Source: Helicobacter pylori (GTDB taxonomy: Bacteria; Campylobacterota; Campylobacteria; Campylobacterales; Helicobacteraceae). Taken from it: 64,000 nucleotides of DNA. A program made the translations under genes and the position numbers. The notes beneath the pieces were generated by a model. That model worked only from the letters and a program-made list of their open reading frames with translations, did no database searches and was not told the DNA's origin. Positions 9,285-18,278 of this stretch are shown piece by piece. The stretch's first letter is position 1, and the number at the start of each line of letters is the position of its first letter. The DNA lies in NCBI RefSeq assembly GCF_900120335.1, contig NZ_LT635477.1, positions 248,001-312,000 of the forward strand, given 5' to 3'.

Positions 9285-10301
9285 TTATTTGAGCATGTTA
9301 GCGTTGAAAGCATCGCGCACCCCTTCGCCAATGAACACCAAAACAGAAAGCAACAAACTGATGGCTACAAAGGCTACAACCGCTAAATGAGGCGTGGTGA
9401 GGTTATCCTTGCCTTGATTGACTAATTCGCCCAAACTCGCGCTCCCTATGGGCATGCCAAAACCCAAGAAATCCAAAGACACTAAAATGGAAATACTAGC
9501 CGCCATTAAAAACGGCACATAAGTGATCGTTGCCACTAAAGCGTTGGGTAAAACATGGTAGAAAATGATTTTTAAATCATTCACCCCAAGCGCTCTAGCG
9601 GCTTTGGTGTAGTCCATATTCCTTGCTTTTAAAAACTCCGTGCGCACGACTTGAGAAAGCCCCATCCAGCTAAAGAGCAAGACTAAAAACAAGATGATCC
9701 AGAAATTAGAATTAAACGCGCTAGAAATCACAATGAGTAAAAAAAGCATAGGAATGGCGCTCCAAATCTCGCTCAATCTTTGCCCCAATAAATCCACCAA
9801 CCCTCCATAATACCCCTGAAACGCCCCCAAACTCACGCCAATAAGAACGCTAAAAAGGGTGAGTAAAATCCCAAACACTAACGAAACCCGATAGCCATAA
9901 ACCAGCCTGGCTAACACGTCTCTGGCCTGATCGTCTGTGCCTAAAAGGTGTTTGAAGCTTGGAGGATTAGGGGCAGGCGAGTCTAAATCCATAATGATCG
10001 TATCGTAGCTATAAGGGATGAGCGCATGGATGATGAAAGCGTCTTTTAAAAGCGTGTTTTGCACATAAGGATCGTTATAATCCGTAGGGGTGAAAAAATC
10101 GCCTCCAAACTCCACTTCCGCATAGTTTTTAAACATGGGGAAATACGCTTTATTGTCTTTATAGATGAATAAGGGGCGATCATTCACCCACAAGGGGGCT
10201 AAAAGAGAAAGCGCTAATAAAGCGATAAAAAGATAGAGTGAAAACACCGCCCGCTTATTCTTTTTAAAACTCAGAATGCGCATTTTAAACAAACTGCTCA
10301 C
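9285..10301 (-). CDS. oppC: Oligopeptide ABC transporter permease
   Basis: Inner-membrane permease of the peptide transporter powered by OppD. About 338 residues, with an N-terminal membrane anchor (AVFSLYLFIALLALSLLAPL), a periplasmic loop, and the five-helix permease core. The EAA-type loop that docks the ATPase reads YTKAARALGVNDLKIIFYHVLPNAL near residues 240-265. Start choice: the frame opens at TTG 10307, but that codon abuts the AAGGGAG ribosome site, while GTG 10301 is correctly spaced, so GTG is preferred with moderate certainty. A TATAAT element lies 35-40 bp upstream, between oppC and the tRNA gene. Confidence 0.9.
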   Translation of the reverse strand: MSSLFKMRILSFKKNKRAVFSLYLFIALLALSLLAPLWVNDRPLFIYKDNKAYFPMFKNYAEVEFGGDFFTPTDYNDPYVQNTLLKDAFIIHALIPYSYDTIIMDLDSPAPNPPSFKHLLGTDDQARDVLARLVYGYRVSLVFGILLTLFSVLIGVSLGAFQGYYGGLVDLLGQRLSEIWSAIPMLFLLIVISSAFNSNFWIILFLVLLFSWMGLSQVVRTEFLKARNMDYTKAARALGVNDLKIIFYHVLPNALVATITYVPFLMAASISILVSLDFLGFGMPIGSASLGELVNQGKDNLTTPHLAVVAFVAISLLLSVLVFIGEGVRDAFNANMLK

Positions 10302-10335
10302 GCTCAAACTCCCTTGATGAAAAACAATTTCTAAG

Positions 10336-10341
10336 ATTATA
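10336..10341 (-). promoter_or_regulatory. -10 element (TATAAT) for oppC-oppD
   Basis: A perfect TATAAT on the minus strand, 35-40 bp upstream of the oppC start and downstream of the tRNA-Ala gene, indicating that oppCD need not depend on the tRNA promoter. Confidence 0.45.
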
Positions 10342-10412
10342 ATTAATTATGGGTAATGCTAGCAAGAAAACGGGTTTGATCAATAAAGAAAAGGGATAAG
10401 CGTAATAAATAA

Positions 10413-10488
10413 TGGTGGAGTGTAGGGGGTTCGAACCCCTGACCTCAACGCTGCCAGCGTTGCACTCTCCCAACTGAGCTAACACCCC
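10413..10488 (-). tRNA. tRNA-Ala (anticodon GGC)
   Basis: A full cloverleaf can be folded by eye on the minus strand. The acceptor stem GGGGTGT pairs with ACACTCC (one G-T). The D arm contains AGCTCAGTTGGGAGAG, and the anticodon stem CAACG/CGTTG carries loop CTGGCAG with anticodon GGC. The T arm is GGGG-TTCGAAC-CCCC type. Discriminator A and a genome-encoded CCA end follow. The 76-base length is normal. It sits alone upstream of oppC. Confidence 0.96.
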
Positions 10489-10654
10489 ATTAATTCAAAA
10501 TCAAGCAGACATTATAACATTTTGCTCAAAAGATGTCAATTTGATGCTTTTTTGAAACACTTAATAGCAAATTAAGAATGATTATCTTAAAATTAGAGAG
10601 TTTCTTTTATGGATTAAGTAAAATCACTTACCTACCAAAGCAAAAAGGATATTT
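10489..10654 (+). promoter_or_regulatory. Upstream region of hopF
   Basis: A gene-free 166-bp gap between divergent tRNA-Ala and hopF. A possible -10 element TAAAAT lies at 10619-10624, about 30 bp before the TTG start. An A/T-rich stretch near 10573-10595 faintly resembles a Fur-type site, but the match is too weak to call. Nothing else is seen. Confidence 0.35.
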
Positions 10655-12088
10655 TTGAAAAATTACCCCCTTAAAAAGATGATGGCTCTTTCTTTAATAG
10701 CGGGCGTGTGTGCATGCAATGCTGAAGAAGATGGGGCGTTTTTTGTCATAGATTACCAGACGAGTTTGGCCAGACAGGAATTGAAAAATCCAGGCTTCAC
10801 TCAAGCACAAGAATTAAAGCAACTCATTAGAGATGGGGCTGTGAGGTTGCAAACTTCTGCCATTCCCTTATCCTACTACTTGGATATTTTAGGGAATAAA
10901 ACAAAAACTCTTTTGAGTGAAAGCCTAAAAAACAATCCGCAACCAAACGGGCAACCCAACCAAGCTTTAGTCAATTTAGAGCAATCTCTAGGGATTTTAG
11001 GAAAACTACTAGATCTATCCCAACAATACGCTTCAGAAGGTGTCATTAAGCCTTTGGTGGTGGATGTGGGGAAAGAACAAATCGGTATCACTGATAGCAT
11101 GCTCTTAGTGGCTCAAAACATCGTTTTAGCTTTGGGGCAAGTGGATTTGAGTAAAATCCAACAAAACAATAACGAACAGCTATACCAAAACATCATGAAA
11201 GTCATGCTTTTAGGCGCGGGCGGGACTAATGGAGCGTATAATGGCGTGAGTGTGGGCGATATTGCCACAGGCATGCAAAATTTTTCTTCGCAAACGGGCT
11301 TGATAGGGGCTAATTCTACGGTGAGCGAGCTGAATGCTTTGATTAAGAGCGGGATTTCTTTGGATCGTGAGACTTTGGGGTTAGGGAGTTTTATTGAAAA
11401 AAATATCTGTAGCGGTGCATCGTCTTGTTTTAGTGGGAATCAGCTTATTTATAAGAAAGGGCTAGACAGAACCATAAACATCATTAATACGGTATTAGGT
11501 CAGTTTGAATCTTCGGCTAGTTCTCTTTATAAGATTTCTTATATCCCTAACCTCTTTTCGCTCAAAGATTATCAGTCAGCGAGCATGAACGGCTTTGGGG
11601 CTAAGATGGGTTATAAACAATTTTTCACCCATAAGAAAAATATCGGCTTAAGGTATTACGGGTTTTTGGATTATGGCTATGCGAATTTTGGCGATACGAA
11701 TTTAAAAGTGGGAGCGAATCTTGTTACTTATGGGGTAGGAACGGATTTTTTATACAACGTGTATGAACGCTCTAGAAGGAGGGAAAGGACTACAATCGGT
11801 CTTTTCTTTGGCGCTCAAATTGCAGGGCAAACTTGGAGCACTAATGTAACGAACTTATTGAGCGGGCAAAGGCCTGATGTCAAGTCCAGTTCGTTCCAAT
11901 TCTTGTTTGATTTGGGCGTGCGCACCAACTTTGCAAAAACCAATTTCAACAAGCACAGGCTAGACCAAGGGATAGAATTTGGGGTGAAAATCCCTGTTAT
12001 CGCTCATAAATATTTCGCAACCCAAGGCTCAAGCGCGAGCTATATGAGGAATTTTAGCTTCTATGTGGGCTATTCAGTCGGTTTTTAA
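10655..12088 (+). CDS. hopF: Hop family outer membrane protein HopF
   Basis: Outer membrane protein of the H. pylori Hop porin/adhesin family; ligand unknown. A signal peptide (about residues 1-23, ending ACNA) is followed by the Hop-type mature start EEDGAFFVIDYQTS. The middle is helical and variable, with one cysteine pair (CSGASSC near residue 250). The C-terminal third is the conserved beta-barrel part (MGYKQFFTHKKNIGLRYYGF) ending FYVGYSVGF with the terminal phenylalanine needed for barrel assembly. The start is TTG with an AAAAAGGA site; an ATG eight codons on is an alternative. It precedes its paralogue hopG by 12 bp. Confidence 0.93.
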   Translation: MKNYPLKKMMALSLIAGVCACNAEEDGAFFVIDYQTSLARQELKNPGFTQAQELKQLIRDGAVRLQTSAIPLSYYLDILGNKTKTLLSESLKNNPQPNGQPNQALVNLEQSLGILGKLLDLSQQYASEGVIKPLVVDVGKEQIGITDSMLLVAQNIVLALGQVDLSKIQQNNNEQLYQNIMKVMLLGAGGTNGAYNGVSVGDIATGMQNFSSQTGLIGANSTVSELNALIKSGISLDRETLGLGSFIEKNICSGASSCFSGNQLIYKKGLDRTINIINTVLGQFESSASSLYKISYIPNLFSLKDYQSASMNGFGAKMGYKQFFTHKKNIGLRYYGFLDYGYANFGDTNLKVGANLVTYGVGTDFLYNVYERSRRRERTTIGLFFGAQIAGQTWSTNVTNLLSGQRPDVKSSSFQFLFDLGVRTNFAKTNFNKHRLDQGIEFGVKIPVIAHKYFATQGSSASYMRNFSFYVGYSVGF

Positions 12089-12100
12089 GGAAGGCTCTTG

Positions 12101-13513
12101 ATGAAAAACACCAATACAAAAGAGATAAAGAATACAAGAATGAAAAAAGGTCAATACCACGTGCTCAAAAAGGGGCTTTTGAAAACCGCTCTGCTTTTTA
12201 GCCTTCCTTTAAGCATGGCGTTAGCTGAAGACGATGGCTTTTACATGGGAGTGGGCTATCAAATCGGCGGCGCGCAACAAAACATCAATAACAAAGGCAG
12301 CACCCTAAGGAATAATGTCATTGATGATTTCCGCCAAGTGGGCGTGGGTATGGCAGGGGGTAATGGGCTTTTAACCTTAGCGACAAACACGACCATGGAC
12401 GCTCTTTTAGGGATAGGCAATCAAATTATTAACACTAATAAAGCTGTTGATAACAATAACGCAGAATTAACCCAGTTTAAAAAAATACTCCCCCAAATTG
12501 AGCAACGCTTTGAAGCGAATAAAAACGCTTATAGCGTTCAAGCCTTGCAAGTGTATTTGAGTAACGTGCTGTATAACTTGGTTAATAATAGTAATAATGG
12601 CAGTAATAATGGAGTCGTTCCTGAATATGTGGGGATTATAAAAGTTCTCTATAATTCTCAAAATGAATTCAGTCTCTTAGCCACGGAGAGTGTGGCGCTT
12701 TTAAACGCGCTTACAAGGGTGAATCTGGATAGTAATTCGGTGTTTTTAAAAGGGCTATTAGCCCAAATGCAGCTTTTTAATGACACTTCTGCAGCAAAGC
12801 TAGGCCAGATCGCAGAAAGCTTGAATAAGAGCGGTGGTGCAGGGGCCATGCTTCAAAAGGATGTGAAAACCATCTCGGATCGAATCGCTACTTACCAAGA
12901 GAATCTAAAACAGCTAGGAGGAATGCTAAATAATTACGATGAGCCTTACTTGCCCCAATTTGGGCCAGGCACAAGCTCTCAGCATGGGGTTATTAATGGC
13001 TTTGGCATTCAAATGGGCTATAAGCAATTTTTTGGGAACAAGCGGAATATAGGCTTACGATATTACGCTTTCTTTGATTACGGCTTTACGCAATTGGGCA
13101 GTCTTAATAGTGCTGTTAAGGCGAATATCTTTACTTATGGCGCTGGCACGGACTTTTTATGGAATATCTTTAGGAGGGTTTTTAGCGATCAATCTTTGAA
13201 TGTGGGGGTGTTTGGGGGCATTCAAATAGCGGGTAACACTTGGGATAGCTCTTTAAGAAATCAGATTAAAGACTCGTTTAAAGAAAACCCCACTCCCACG
13301 AATTTCCAATTTTTGTTCAATTTGGGCTTAAGGGCTCATTTTGCCAGCACCATGCACCGCCGGTTTTTGAGCGCGTCTCAAAGCATTCAGCATGGGATGG
13401 AATTTGGCGTGAAAATCCCAGCGATCAATCAAAGGTATTTGAGGGCCAATGGGGCTGATGTGGATTACAGGCGTTTGTATGCGTTCTATATCAATTACAC
13501 GATAGGTTTTTAA
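12101..13513 (+). CDS. hopG: Hop family outer membrane protein HopG
   Basis: Paralogue of HopF in the outer membrane. A long basic N-terminus precedes the hydrophobic signal core (LLKTALLFSLPLSMALA) and the mature motif EDDGFYMGVGYQIGGAQQ. The central region is asparagine-rich and helical. The C-terminal barrel segment (MGYKQFFGNKRNIGLRYYAF) is nearly the same as in HopF, and the protein ends YINYTIGF. The ATG at 12101 follows an AAGGAAGG ribosome site; a TTG just before it is not needed. A hairpin terminator follows the stop codon. Tandem duplication with hopF is likely given barrel similarity and adjacency. Confidence 0.93.
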   Translation: MKNTNTKEIKNTRMKKGQYHVLKKGLLKTALLFSLPLSMALAEDDGFYMGVGYQIGGAQQNINNKGSTLRNNVIDDFRQVGVGMAGGNGLLTLATNTTMDALLGIGNQIINTNKAVDNNNAELTQFKKILPQIEQRFEANKNAYSVQALQVYLSNVLYNLVNNSNNGSNNGVVPEYVGIIKVLYNSQNEFSLLATESVALLNALTRVNLDSNSVFLKGLLAQMQLFNDTSAAKLGQIAESLNKSGGAGAMLQKDVKTISDRIATYQENLKQLGGMLNNYDEPYLPQFGPGTSSQHGVINGFGIQMGYKQFFGNKRNIGLRYYAFFDYGFTQLGSLNSAVKANIFTYGAGTDFLWNIFRRVFSDQSLNVGVFGGIQIAGNTWDSSLRNQIKDSFKENPTPTNFQFLFNLGLRAHFASTMHRRFLSASQSIQHGMEFGVKIPAINQRYLRANGADVDYRRLYAFYINYTIGF

Positions 13514-13558
13514 GCTCTTTTTAGGGCTTATAAAGAGGCTTTTTACTTTTTTTTGGTA
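13510..13558 (+). terminator. Rho-independent terminator after hopG
   Basis: AAGCTCTTT pairs with AAAGAGGCTT (one bulged base) around a loop, followed by a long T-rich run. It starts at the hopG stop codon. Confidence 0.55.
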
Positions 13559-13562
13559 TTCT
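13554..13562 (+). promoter_or_regulatory. Extended -10 promoter element for purA
   Basis: TGG-TATTCT overlaps the end of the hopG terminator T-run and lies 50 bp before the purA ATG. It fits the extended -10 pattern of the species. Confidence 0.4.
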
Positions 13563-13611
13563 AACAAGCTTTTAAACAATCCAATCTACTTTGTTTTAAG
13601 GATAATATTTT

Positions 13612-14847
13612 ATGGCAGATGTCGTTGTGGGGATCCAGTGGGGAGATGAGGGGAAGGGAAAAATTGTTGATAGGATCGCTAAAGATTATGACTTTGTGGT
13701 GCGCTATCAAGGCGGGCATAATGCGGGGCATACCATTGTGCATAAGGGGGTTAAGCATTCTTTGCATTTAATGCCTTCAGGGGTTTTATACCCCAAATGC
13801 AAGAATATCATTTCTAGCGCGGTGGTCGTGAGTGTTAAGGATTTGTGCGAAGAAATCAGCGCGTTTGAGGATTTAGAAAATCGTTTGTTTATCAGCGACA
13901 GAGCCCATGTGATCTTGCCTTATCATGCCAAAAAAGACGCTTTTAAAGAAAAATCTCAAAACATCGGCACGACTAAAAAAGGCATAGGCCCTTGCTATGA
14001 GGATAAAATGGCGAGGAGCGGGATAAGAATGGGGGATTTATTAGACGATACCATATTAGAAGAGAAACTAAAAGCGCATTTCAAAGCCATTGAGCCTTTT
14101 AAAGAAGCGTATGATTTGGGCGAGGATTACGAAAAGGATTTGAGGGAGTATTTTAAAACTTACGCTCCAAAAATTTGCCCCTTTATCAAAGACACCACAA
14201 GCATGCTGATAGAAGCGAACCAAAAGGGTGAAAAAATCCTACTAGAAGGGGCGCAAGGCACGCTTTTAGACATTGATTTAGGGACTTACCCTTTTGTAAC
14301 AAGCTCCAACACCACGAGCGCTAGCGCATGCGTTAGCACCGGCTTAAACCCTAAAGCGATCAATGAAGTCATAGGCATCACGAAAGCCTACTCTACTCGT
14401 GTGGGGAATGGGCCTTTCCCTAGCGAAGACACTACACCCATGGGCGATCATTTAAGGGCTAAGGGTGCGGAGTTTGGCACGACAACCAAGCGCCCAAGGC
14501 GTTGCGGGTGGCTGGATTTGGTGGCTTTGAAATACGCTTGCGCTTTGAATGGTTGCACGCAATTAGCCTTAATGAAATTAGACGTTTTAGACGGGATTGA
14601 TGCGATTAAAGTGTGCGTGGCTTATGAAAGAAAGGGCGAAAGATTAGAGGCTTTCCCTAGCGATTTGAAAGGTTGCGTGCCGATTTATCAAACTTTTAAG
14701 GGCTGGGAAAAAAGCGTGGGCGTGAGAAAATTAGACGACTTAGAGCCAAACGCTAGAGAGTATATCCGTTTTATTGGAAAAGAAGTGGGGGTGAAAATTG
14801 GCCTTATTTCTACAAGCCCTGAAAGAGAAGACACGATTTTTCTATGA
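13612..14847 (+). CDS. purA: Adenylosuccinate synthetase
   Basis: Converts IMP, aspartate and GTP to adenylosuccinate, the first step of AMP synthesis. The family signatures are complete: WGDEGKGK (phosphate loop) at residues 9-16, GGHNAGHT near 37-44, GIGPCYEDK near 125-133, the IMP-binding TTKRPRRCGWLD near 290-301, and the C-terminal PEREDT. The 411-residue length is slightly short but normal for epsilonproteobacteria. It has its own promoter. The FliJ-like gene starts 4 bp inside its 3' end. Confidence 0.97.
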   Translation: MADVVVGIQWGDEGKGKIVDRIAKDYDFVVRYQGGHNAGHTIVHKGVKHSLHLMPSGVLYPKCKNIISSAVVVSVKDLCEEISAFEDLENRLFISDRAHVILPYHAKKDAFKEKSQNIGTTKKGIGPCYEDKMARSGIRMGDLLDDTILEEKLKAHFKAIEPFKEAYDLGEDYEKDLREYFKTYAPKICPFIKDTTSMLIEANQKGEKILLEGAQGTLLDIDLGTYPFVTSSNTTSASACVSTGLNPKAINEVIGITKAYSTRVGNGPFPSEDTTPMGDHLRAKGAEFGTTTKRPRRCGWLDLVALKYACALNGCTQLALMKLDVLDGIDAIKVCVAYERKGERLEAFPSDLKGCVPIYQTFKGWEKSVGVRKLDDLEPNAREYIRFIGKEVGVKIGLISTSPEREDTIFL

Positions 14848-15272
14848 AAAAATTCGCTTCTGTGTTGGTGCAATTAAAAACCCTTGCGTTAGAAAAAATA
14901 GAGCGAAAGCTTGAAAGCAAGCGTTTAGAATTGCGACAAAACGAGCGAGAAGTTTTGGACAAACAAGCCCAATTGAGCGCGTTTAAAAACCCTAAGTTGG
15001 GGGGAATGAGCCTTTTTTTACAAACCCAGCAATTAAAAAGCGCTCTAAGAATGGAGATAGAACATTACCAACAAGAGGGCGAGAATTTAACTAAGGATTT
15101 AAAAGTTTTAGAAAAAGATTACCTTTTGGCCAACCAGGAATTAGAAAAAGCTAAAATCATTTTAGAAAATGAAAAGCAAAAAGAAAAGGAAATTTTGGAA
15201 AAAAAAGAGCAGGCTCTTTTAGATGAAAACGCCATGATTTTACACTGGCAAAAAGGGGGCATGCATGCGTAA
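14844..15272 (+). CDS. FliJ-like flagellar coiled-coil protein
   Basis: A 142-residue protein made almost entirely of charged coiled coil (KIERKLESKRLELRQNEREVLDKQAQ and similar), the composition and length of FliJ, the stalk/chaperone of the flagellar export ATPase. From memory HP0256 has been described as a FliJ-like protein affecting motility. It overlaps purA by 4 bp and the next gene by 8 bp. The next gene encodes a MotE/YlxF-like protein; the order fliJ-motE is seen in other flagellar operons, which supports the assignment. Sequence identity alone would be weak. Confidence 0.75.
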   Translation: MKKFASVLVQLKTLALEKIERKLESKRLELRQNEREVLDKQAQLSAFKNPKLGGMSLFLQTQQLKSALRMEIEHYQQEGENLTKDLKVLEKDYLLANQELEKAKIILENEKQKEKEILEKKEQALLDENAMILHWQKGGMHA

Positions 15273-15933
15273 AATCTTGTTAATGGGCTTGATTTTACAA
15301 GCGCTCTTTGGCGAAGAAGCCGCGCAAGAATTGTTGCAATGCTCTGCGATTTTTGAATCTAAAAAAGCCGAACTGAAAGACGATTTGCGCCAATTGAGTG
15401 AAAAAGAGCAGTCTTTGAGGATCTTGCAAATCGAAAACGCCCGCCTTTTAGATGAAAAAAGCGATCTGTTAAACAAGAAAGAAAAAGAAATAGACGAAAA
15501 ACTGAAAAATTTAGCCGCTAAAGAAGAAGCCTTTAAAACCTTACAAACGGAAGAAAAAAAACGCCTTAAAAATTTGATAGAAGAAAATGAAGAAATTTTA
15601 AGAGAAATCAAGCAGGCTAAAGACAGTAAGATTGGCGAGACTTATTCTAAAATGAAAGATTCTAAATCGGCTCTGATTTTAGAAAACTTGCCCACTCAAA
15701 ACGCCTTAGAAATTTTAATGGCACTAAAACCCCAAGAATTAGGCAAAATTCTAGCCAAAATGGATCCTAAAAAAGCGGCGGCTTTGACAGAGTTGTGGCA
15801 AAAACCCCCAAAAGAAAATAAAGAAAATAAAGAAAGCCAAAAAACCACAGATCCCACACCCCCCACACCACCCACGCCTCCTAAAGAGCCAACCCTAAAA
15901 GATCCTAACACCAAAGAGCCAACAGGGGTATGA
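15265..15933 (+). CDS. Secreted coiled-coil protein, MotE/YlxF-like
   Basis: A 222-residue protein with a signal peptide (about 1-16), a central coiled coil (about 30-125), a MgtE-N-like helical domain (about 140-175) and a proline-rich tail (TPPTPPTPPKEPT). The domain segment ALEILMALKPQELGKILAKMDPKKAAAL is characteristic of MotE/FlbB-type flagellar proteins, which assist motor assembly in the periplasm. It overlaps the FliJ-like gene and rseP. Corresponds to HP0257. Function is inferred from domain pattern and gene order. Confidence 0.7.
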   Translation: MRKILLMGLILQALFGEEAAQELLQCSAIFESKKAELKDDLRQLSEKEQSLRILQIENARLLDEKSDLLNKKEKEIDEKLKNLAAKEEAFKTLQTEEKKRLKNLIEENEEILREIKQAKDSKIGETYSKMKDSKSALILENLPTQNALEILMALKPQELGKILAKMDPKKAAALTELWQKPPKENKENKESQKTTDPTPPTPPTPPKEPTLKDPNTKEPTGV

Positions 15934-16985
15934 TGTTCATTGTAGCGGTTTTAATGCTGGCGTTTTTAATCTTTGTCCATGAGTTAGGGCATTTTATTAT
16001 CGCTAGGATTTGTGGGGTGAAGGTGGAAGTGTTTAGCATTGGTTTTGGTAAAAAACTCTGTTTCTTTAAGCTTTTTGGCACGCAATTCGCTCTGTCTTTG
16101 ATCCCGCTTGGGGGCTATGTGAAATTAAAGGGCATGGATAAAGAAGAAAAAGAAGCGAATGAAGAAAATGAAGCGAATGATAGCTACGCGCAAAAAAGCC
16201 CTTTCCAAAAGCTATGGATACTATTTGGAGGGGCGTTTTTTAATTTTCTTTTTGCGGTTTTAGTGTATTTTTTTCTGGCATTGAGTGGGGAAAAAGTCTT
16301 ACTGCCCGTCATTGGCGGTTTAGAAAAAAACGCGCTAGAAGCTGGGCTGTTAAAGGGGGATAAAATCCTTTCTATCAACCATCAAAAAATAGCGAGTTTT
16401 AGAGAGATTAGAGGCATAGTGGCGCGTTCTCAAGGCGAGTTAATTTTAGAAATAGAGCGAAACAACCGGATTTTAGAAAAACGCCTAACCCCCAAAATCG
16501 TGGCGGTGATAAGCGAATCTAATGATCCTAATGAAATCATCAAATATAAAATAATAGGCATTAAACCGGACATGCAAAAAATGGGCGTTGTCTCTTATTC
16601 CGTGTTTCAAGCGTTTGAAAAGGCTTTGAGTCGGTTTAAAGAGGGCGTTGTTTTGATTGTGGATTCTTTAAGGCGTTTGATTGTGGGGAGCGCTTCAGTT
16701 AAAGAATTGAGTGGGGTAATAGGCATTGTGGGGGCGTTAAGCCATGCCAATAGCGTGAGCATGCTTTTGTTGTTTGGGGCGTTTTTGTCTATCAATTTAG
16801 GGATTTTAAATTTACTACCCATTCCAGCCTTAGATGGGGCGCAAATGCTAGGGGTCGTTTTTAAAAATATTTTTCATATCGCTTTGCCAACGCCCATACA
16901 AAATGCGTTGTGGCTAGTGGGGGTGGGGTTTTTGGTTTTTGTCATGTTTTTAGGGCTTTTTAATGACATCACTCATTTGCTATAA
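15930..16985 (+). CDS. rseP: Site-2 intramembrane zinc metalloprotease RseP
   Basis: Membrane-embedded protease of the RseP/SpoIVFB family, which cuts membrane proteins such as anti-sigma factors or signal-peptide remnants. The zinc motif HELGH is at about residues 16-20 in the first helix. A PDZ domain occupies about residues 125-180 (GGLEKNALEAGLLKGDKILSI), and the third zinc ligand motif NLLPIPALDG is near residues 292-301. Length of 351 residues is normal. The start overlaps the MotE-like gene by 4 bp. No anti-sigma factor is encoded nearby, so the substrate cannot be inferred. Confidence 0.93.
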   Translation: MMFIVAVLMLAFLIFVHELGHFIIARICGVKVEVFSIGFGKKLCFFKLFGTQFALSLIPLGGYVKLKGMDKEEKEANEENEANDSYAQKSPFQKLWILFGGAFFNFLFAVLVYFFLALSGEKVLLPVIGGLEKNALEAGLLKGDKILSINHQKIASFREIRGIVARSQGELILEIERNNRILEKRLTPKIVAVISESNDPNEIIKYKIIGIKPDMQKMGVVSYSVFQAFEKALSRFKEGVVLIVDSLRRLIVGSASVKELSGVIGIVGALSHANSVSMLLLFGAFLSINLGILNLLPIPALDGAQMLGVVFKNIFHIALPTPIQNALWLVGVGFLVFVMFLGLFNDITHLL

Positions 16986-16997
16986 AAGGGGGAGTTG

Positions 16998-18260
16998 GTG
17001 CATGTATTGAGCGTGAGCGAAATCAACGCGCAAATCAAAGCCCTTTTAGAAGCGACTTTTTTGCAAGTTAGGGTTCAAGGGGAAGTGAGTAATTTGACTA
17101 TCCACAAGGTGAGTGGCCATGCGTATTTTTCGCTCAAAGACAGCCAATCAGTCATTAGATGCGTGCTGTTTAAAGGGAACGCTAACAGGCTCAAATTCGC
17201 TTTAAAAGAAGGGCAGGAAGTGGTTGTTTTTGGGGGTGTTAGCGTGTATGTCCCAAGAGGGGATTATCAAATCAATTGCTTTGAAATAGAGCCTAAAGAT
17301 ATAGGTTCATTAACTTTAGCTTTAGAGCAATTGAAAGAAAAATTACGCCTTAAAGGCTATTTTGATGAAGCGAATAAATTACCCAAACCGCATTTTCCTA
17401 AACGAGTGGCAGTCATCACTTCTCAAAATTCAGCCGCTTGGGCGGACATGCAAAAGATCGCTTCCAAACGATGGCCGATGTGTGAATTAGTCTGCATCAA
17501 TACCTTAATGCAAGGGGAAGGGTGCGTTCAAAGCGTGGTGGAGAGCATCGCTTATGCGGATAGTTTTCATGACACAAAAAACGCTTTTGATGCGATTGTA
17601 GTGGCTAGGGGTGGGGGGAGCATGGAGGATTTGTATTCTTTCAATGATGAGAAAATCGCTGATGCTCTGTATTTGGCTAAAACCTTCAGCATGTCAGCTA
17701 TTGGGCATGAGAGCGATTTTTTATTGAGCGATTTAGTGGCGGATTTAAGGGCTTCTACGCCTTCAAACGCGATGGAGATTTTGCTCCCTAATAGCGATGA
17801 GTGGTTGCAAAGACTTGATGGGTTTAATGTGAAATTGTGCCGCTCTTTTAAGATTTTACTCCATCAAAAAAAGGCGCATTTAGAGCATTTAGCGGCTTCT
17901 TTGAAACGATTGAGTTTTGAAAACAAGCACCATTTAAACGCTTTAAAGCTAGAGAAATTAACAATCGCTTTAGAAAATAAAACCCTAGAATTTTTACGCC
18001 TTAAAAAAACGCTTTTAGAAAAAATCTCTACCCAACTATCCACAAGCCCTTTTTTACAAACCAAAACAGAGCGCTTAAACAGGCTAGAAAACGCCCTCAA
18101 ACTCGCTTACGCAAATTTGAAACTGCCCCAATTCGGGGCGTTTGTGAGTAAAAATGATCAAGCGATAGAATTAGAGGCATTAAAAATGGGCGATAAAATT
18201 GAATTAAACAATGAAAAAGCCAGAGCGAGCGCTGAAATTTTGAGCGTGGATAGGGTGTAG
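16998..18260 (+). CDS. xseA: Exodeoxyribonuclease VII large subunit
   Basis: Large subunit of exonuclease VII, which degrades single-stranded DNA. An N-terminal OB-fold (VRVQGEVSNLTIHKVSGHAYFSLKD, about residues 22-46) is followed by the catalytic core (AVITSQNSAAWADMQKIASKRWP, then VVARGGGSMEDLYSFNDE, then SAIGHESDFLLSD). The C-terminal region is a long coiled coil. The GTG at 16998 is chosen because it is best placed after AGGGGGAG; TTG codons at 16995 and 17007 are alternatives. It is the last gene of the purA-to-xseA run and converges with the methyltransferase gene. Confidence 0.93.
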   Translation: MHVLSVSEINAQIKALLEATFLQVRVQGEVSNLTIHKVSGHAYFSLKDSQSVIRCVLFKGNANRLKFALKEGQEVVVFGGVSVYVPRGDYQINCFEIEPKDIGSLTLALEQLKEKLRLKGYFDEANKLPKPHFPKRVAVITSQNSAAWADMQKIASKRWPMCELVCINTLMQGEGCVQSVVESIAYADSFHDTKNAFDAIVVARGGGSMEDLYSFNDEKIADALYLAKTFSMSAIGHESDFLLSDLVADLRASTPSNAMEILLPNSDEWLQRLDGFNVKLCRSFKILLHQKKAHLEHLAASLKRLSFENKHHLNALKLEKLTIALENKTLEFLRLKKTLLEKISTQLSTSPFLQTKTERLNRLENALKLAYANLKLPQFGAFVSKNDQAIELEALKMGDKIELNNEKARASAEILSVDRV

Positions 18261-18278
18261 GGGTTTGAAAAATAAGAT

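Noticed and set aside
10489..10654. Fur site upstream of hopF
   Set aside because: A/T-rich match is too weak to separate from background in this genome.
12585..12615. AATAATGG repeats in hopG as a variable repeat
   Set aside because: Only two imperfect copies; an Asn/Gly-rich segment explains them.
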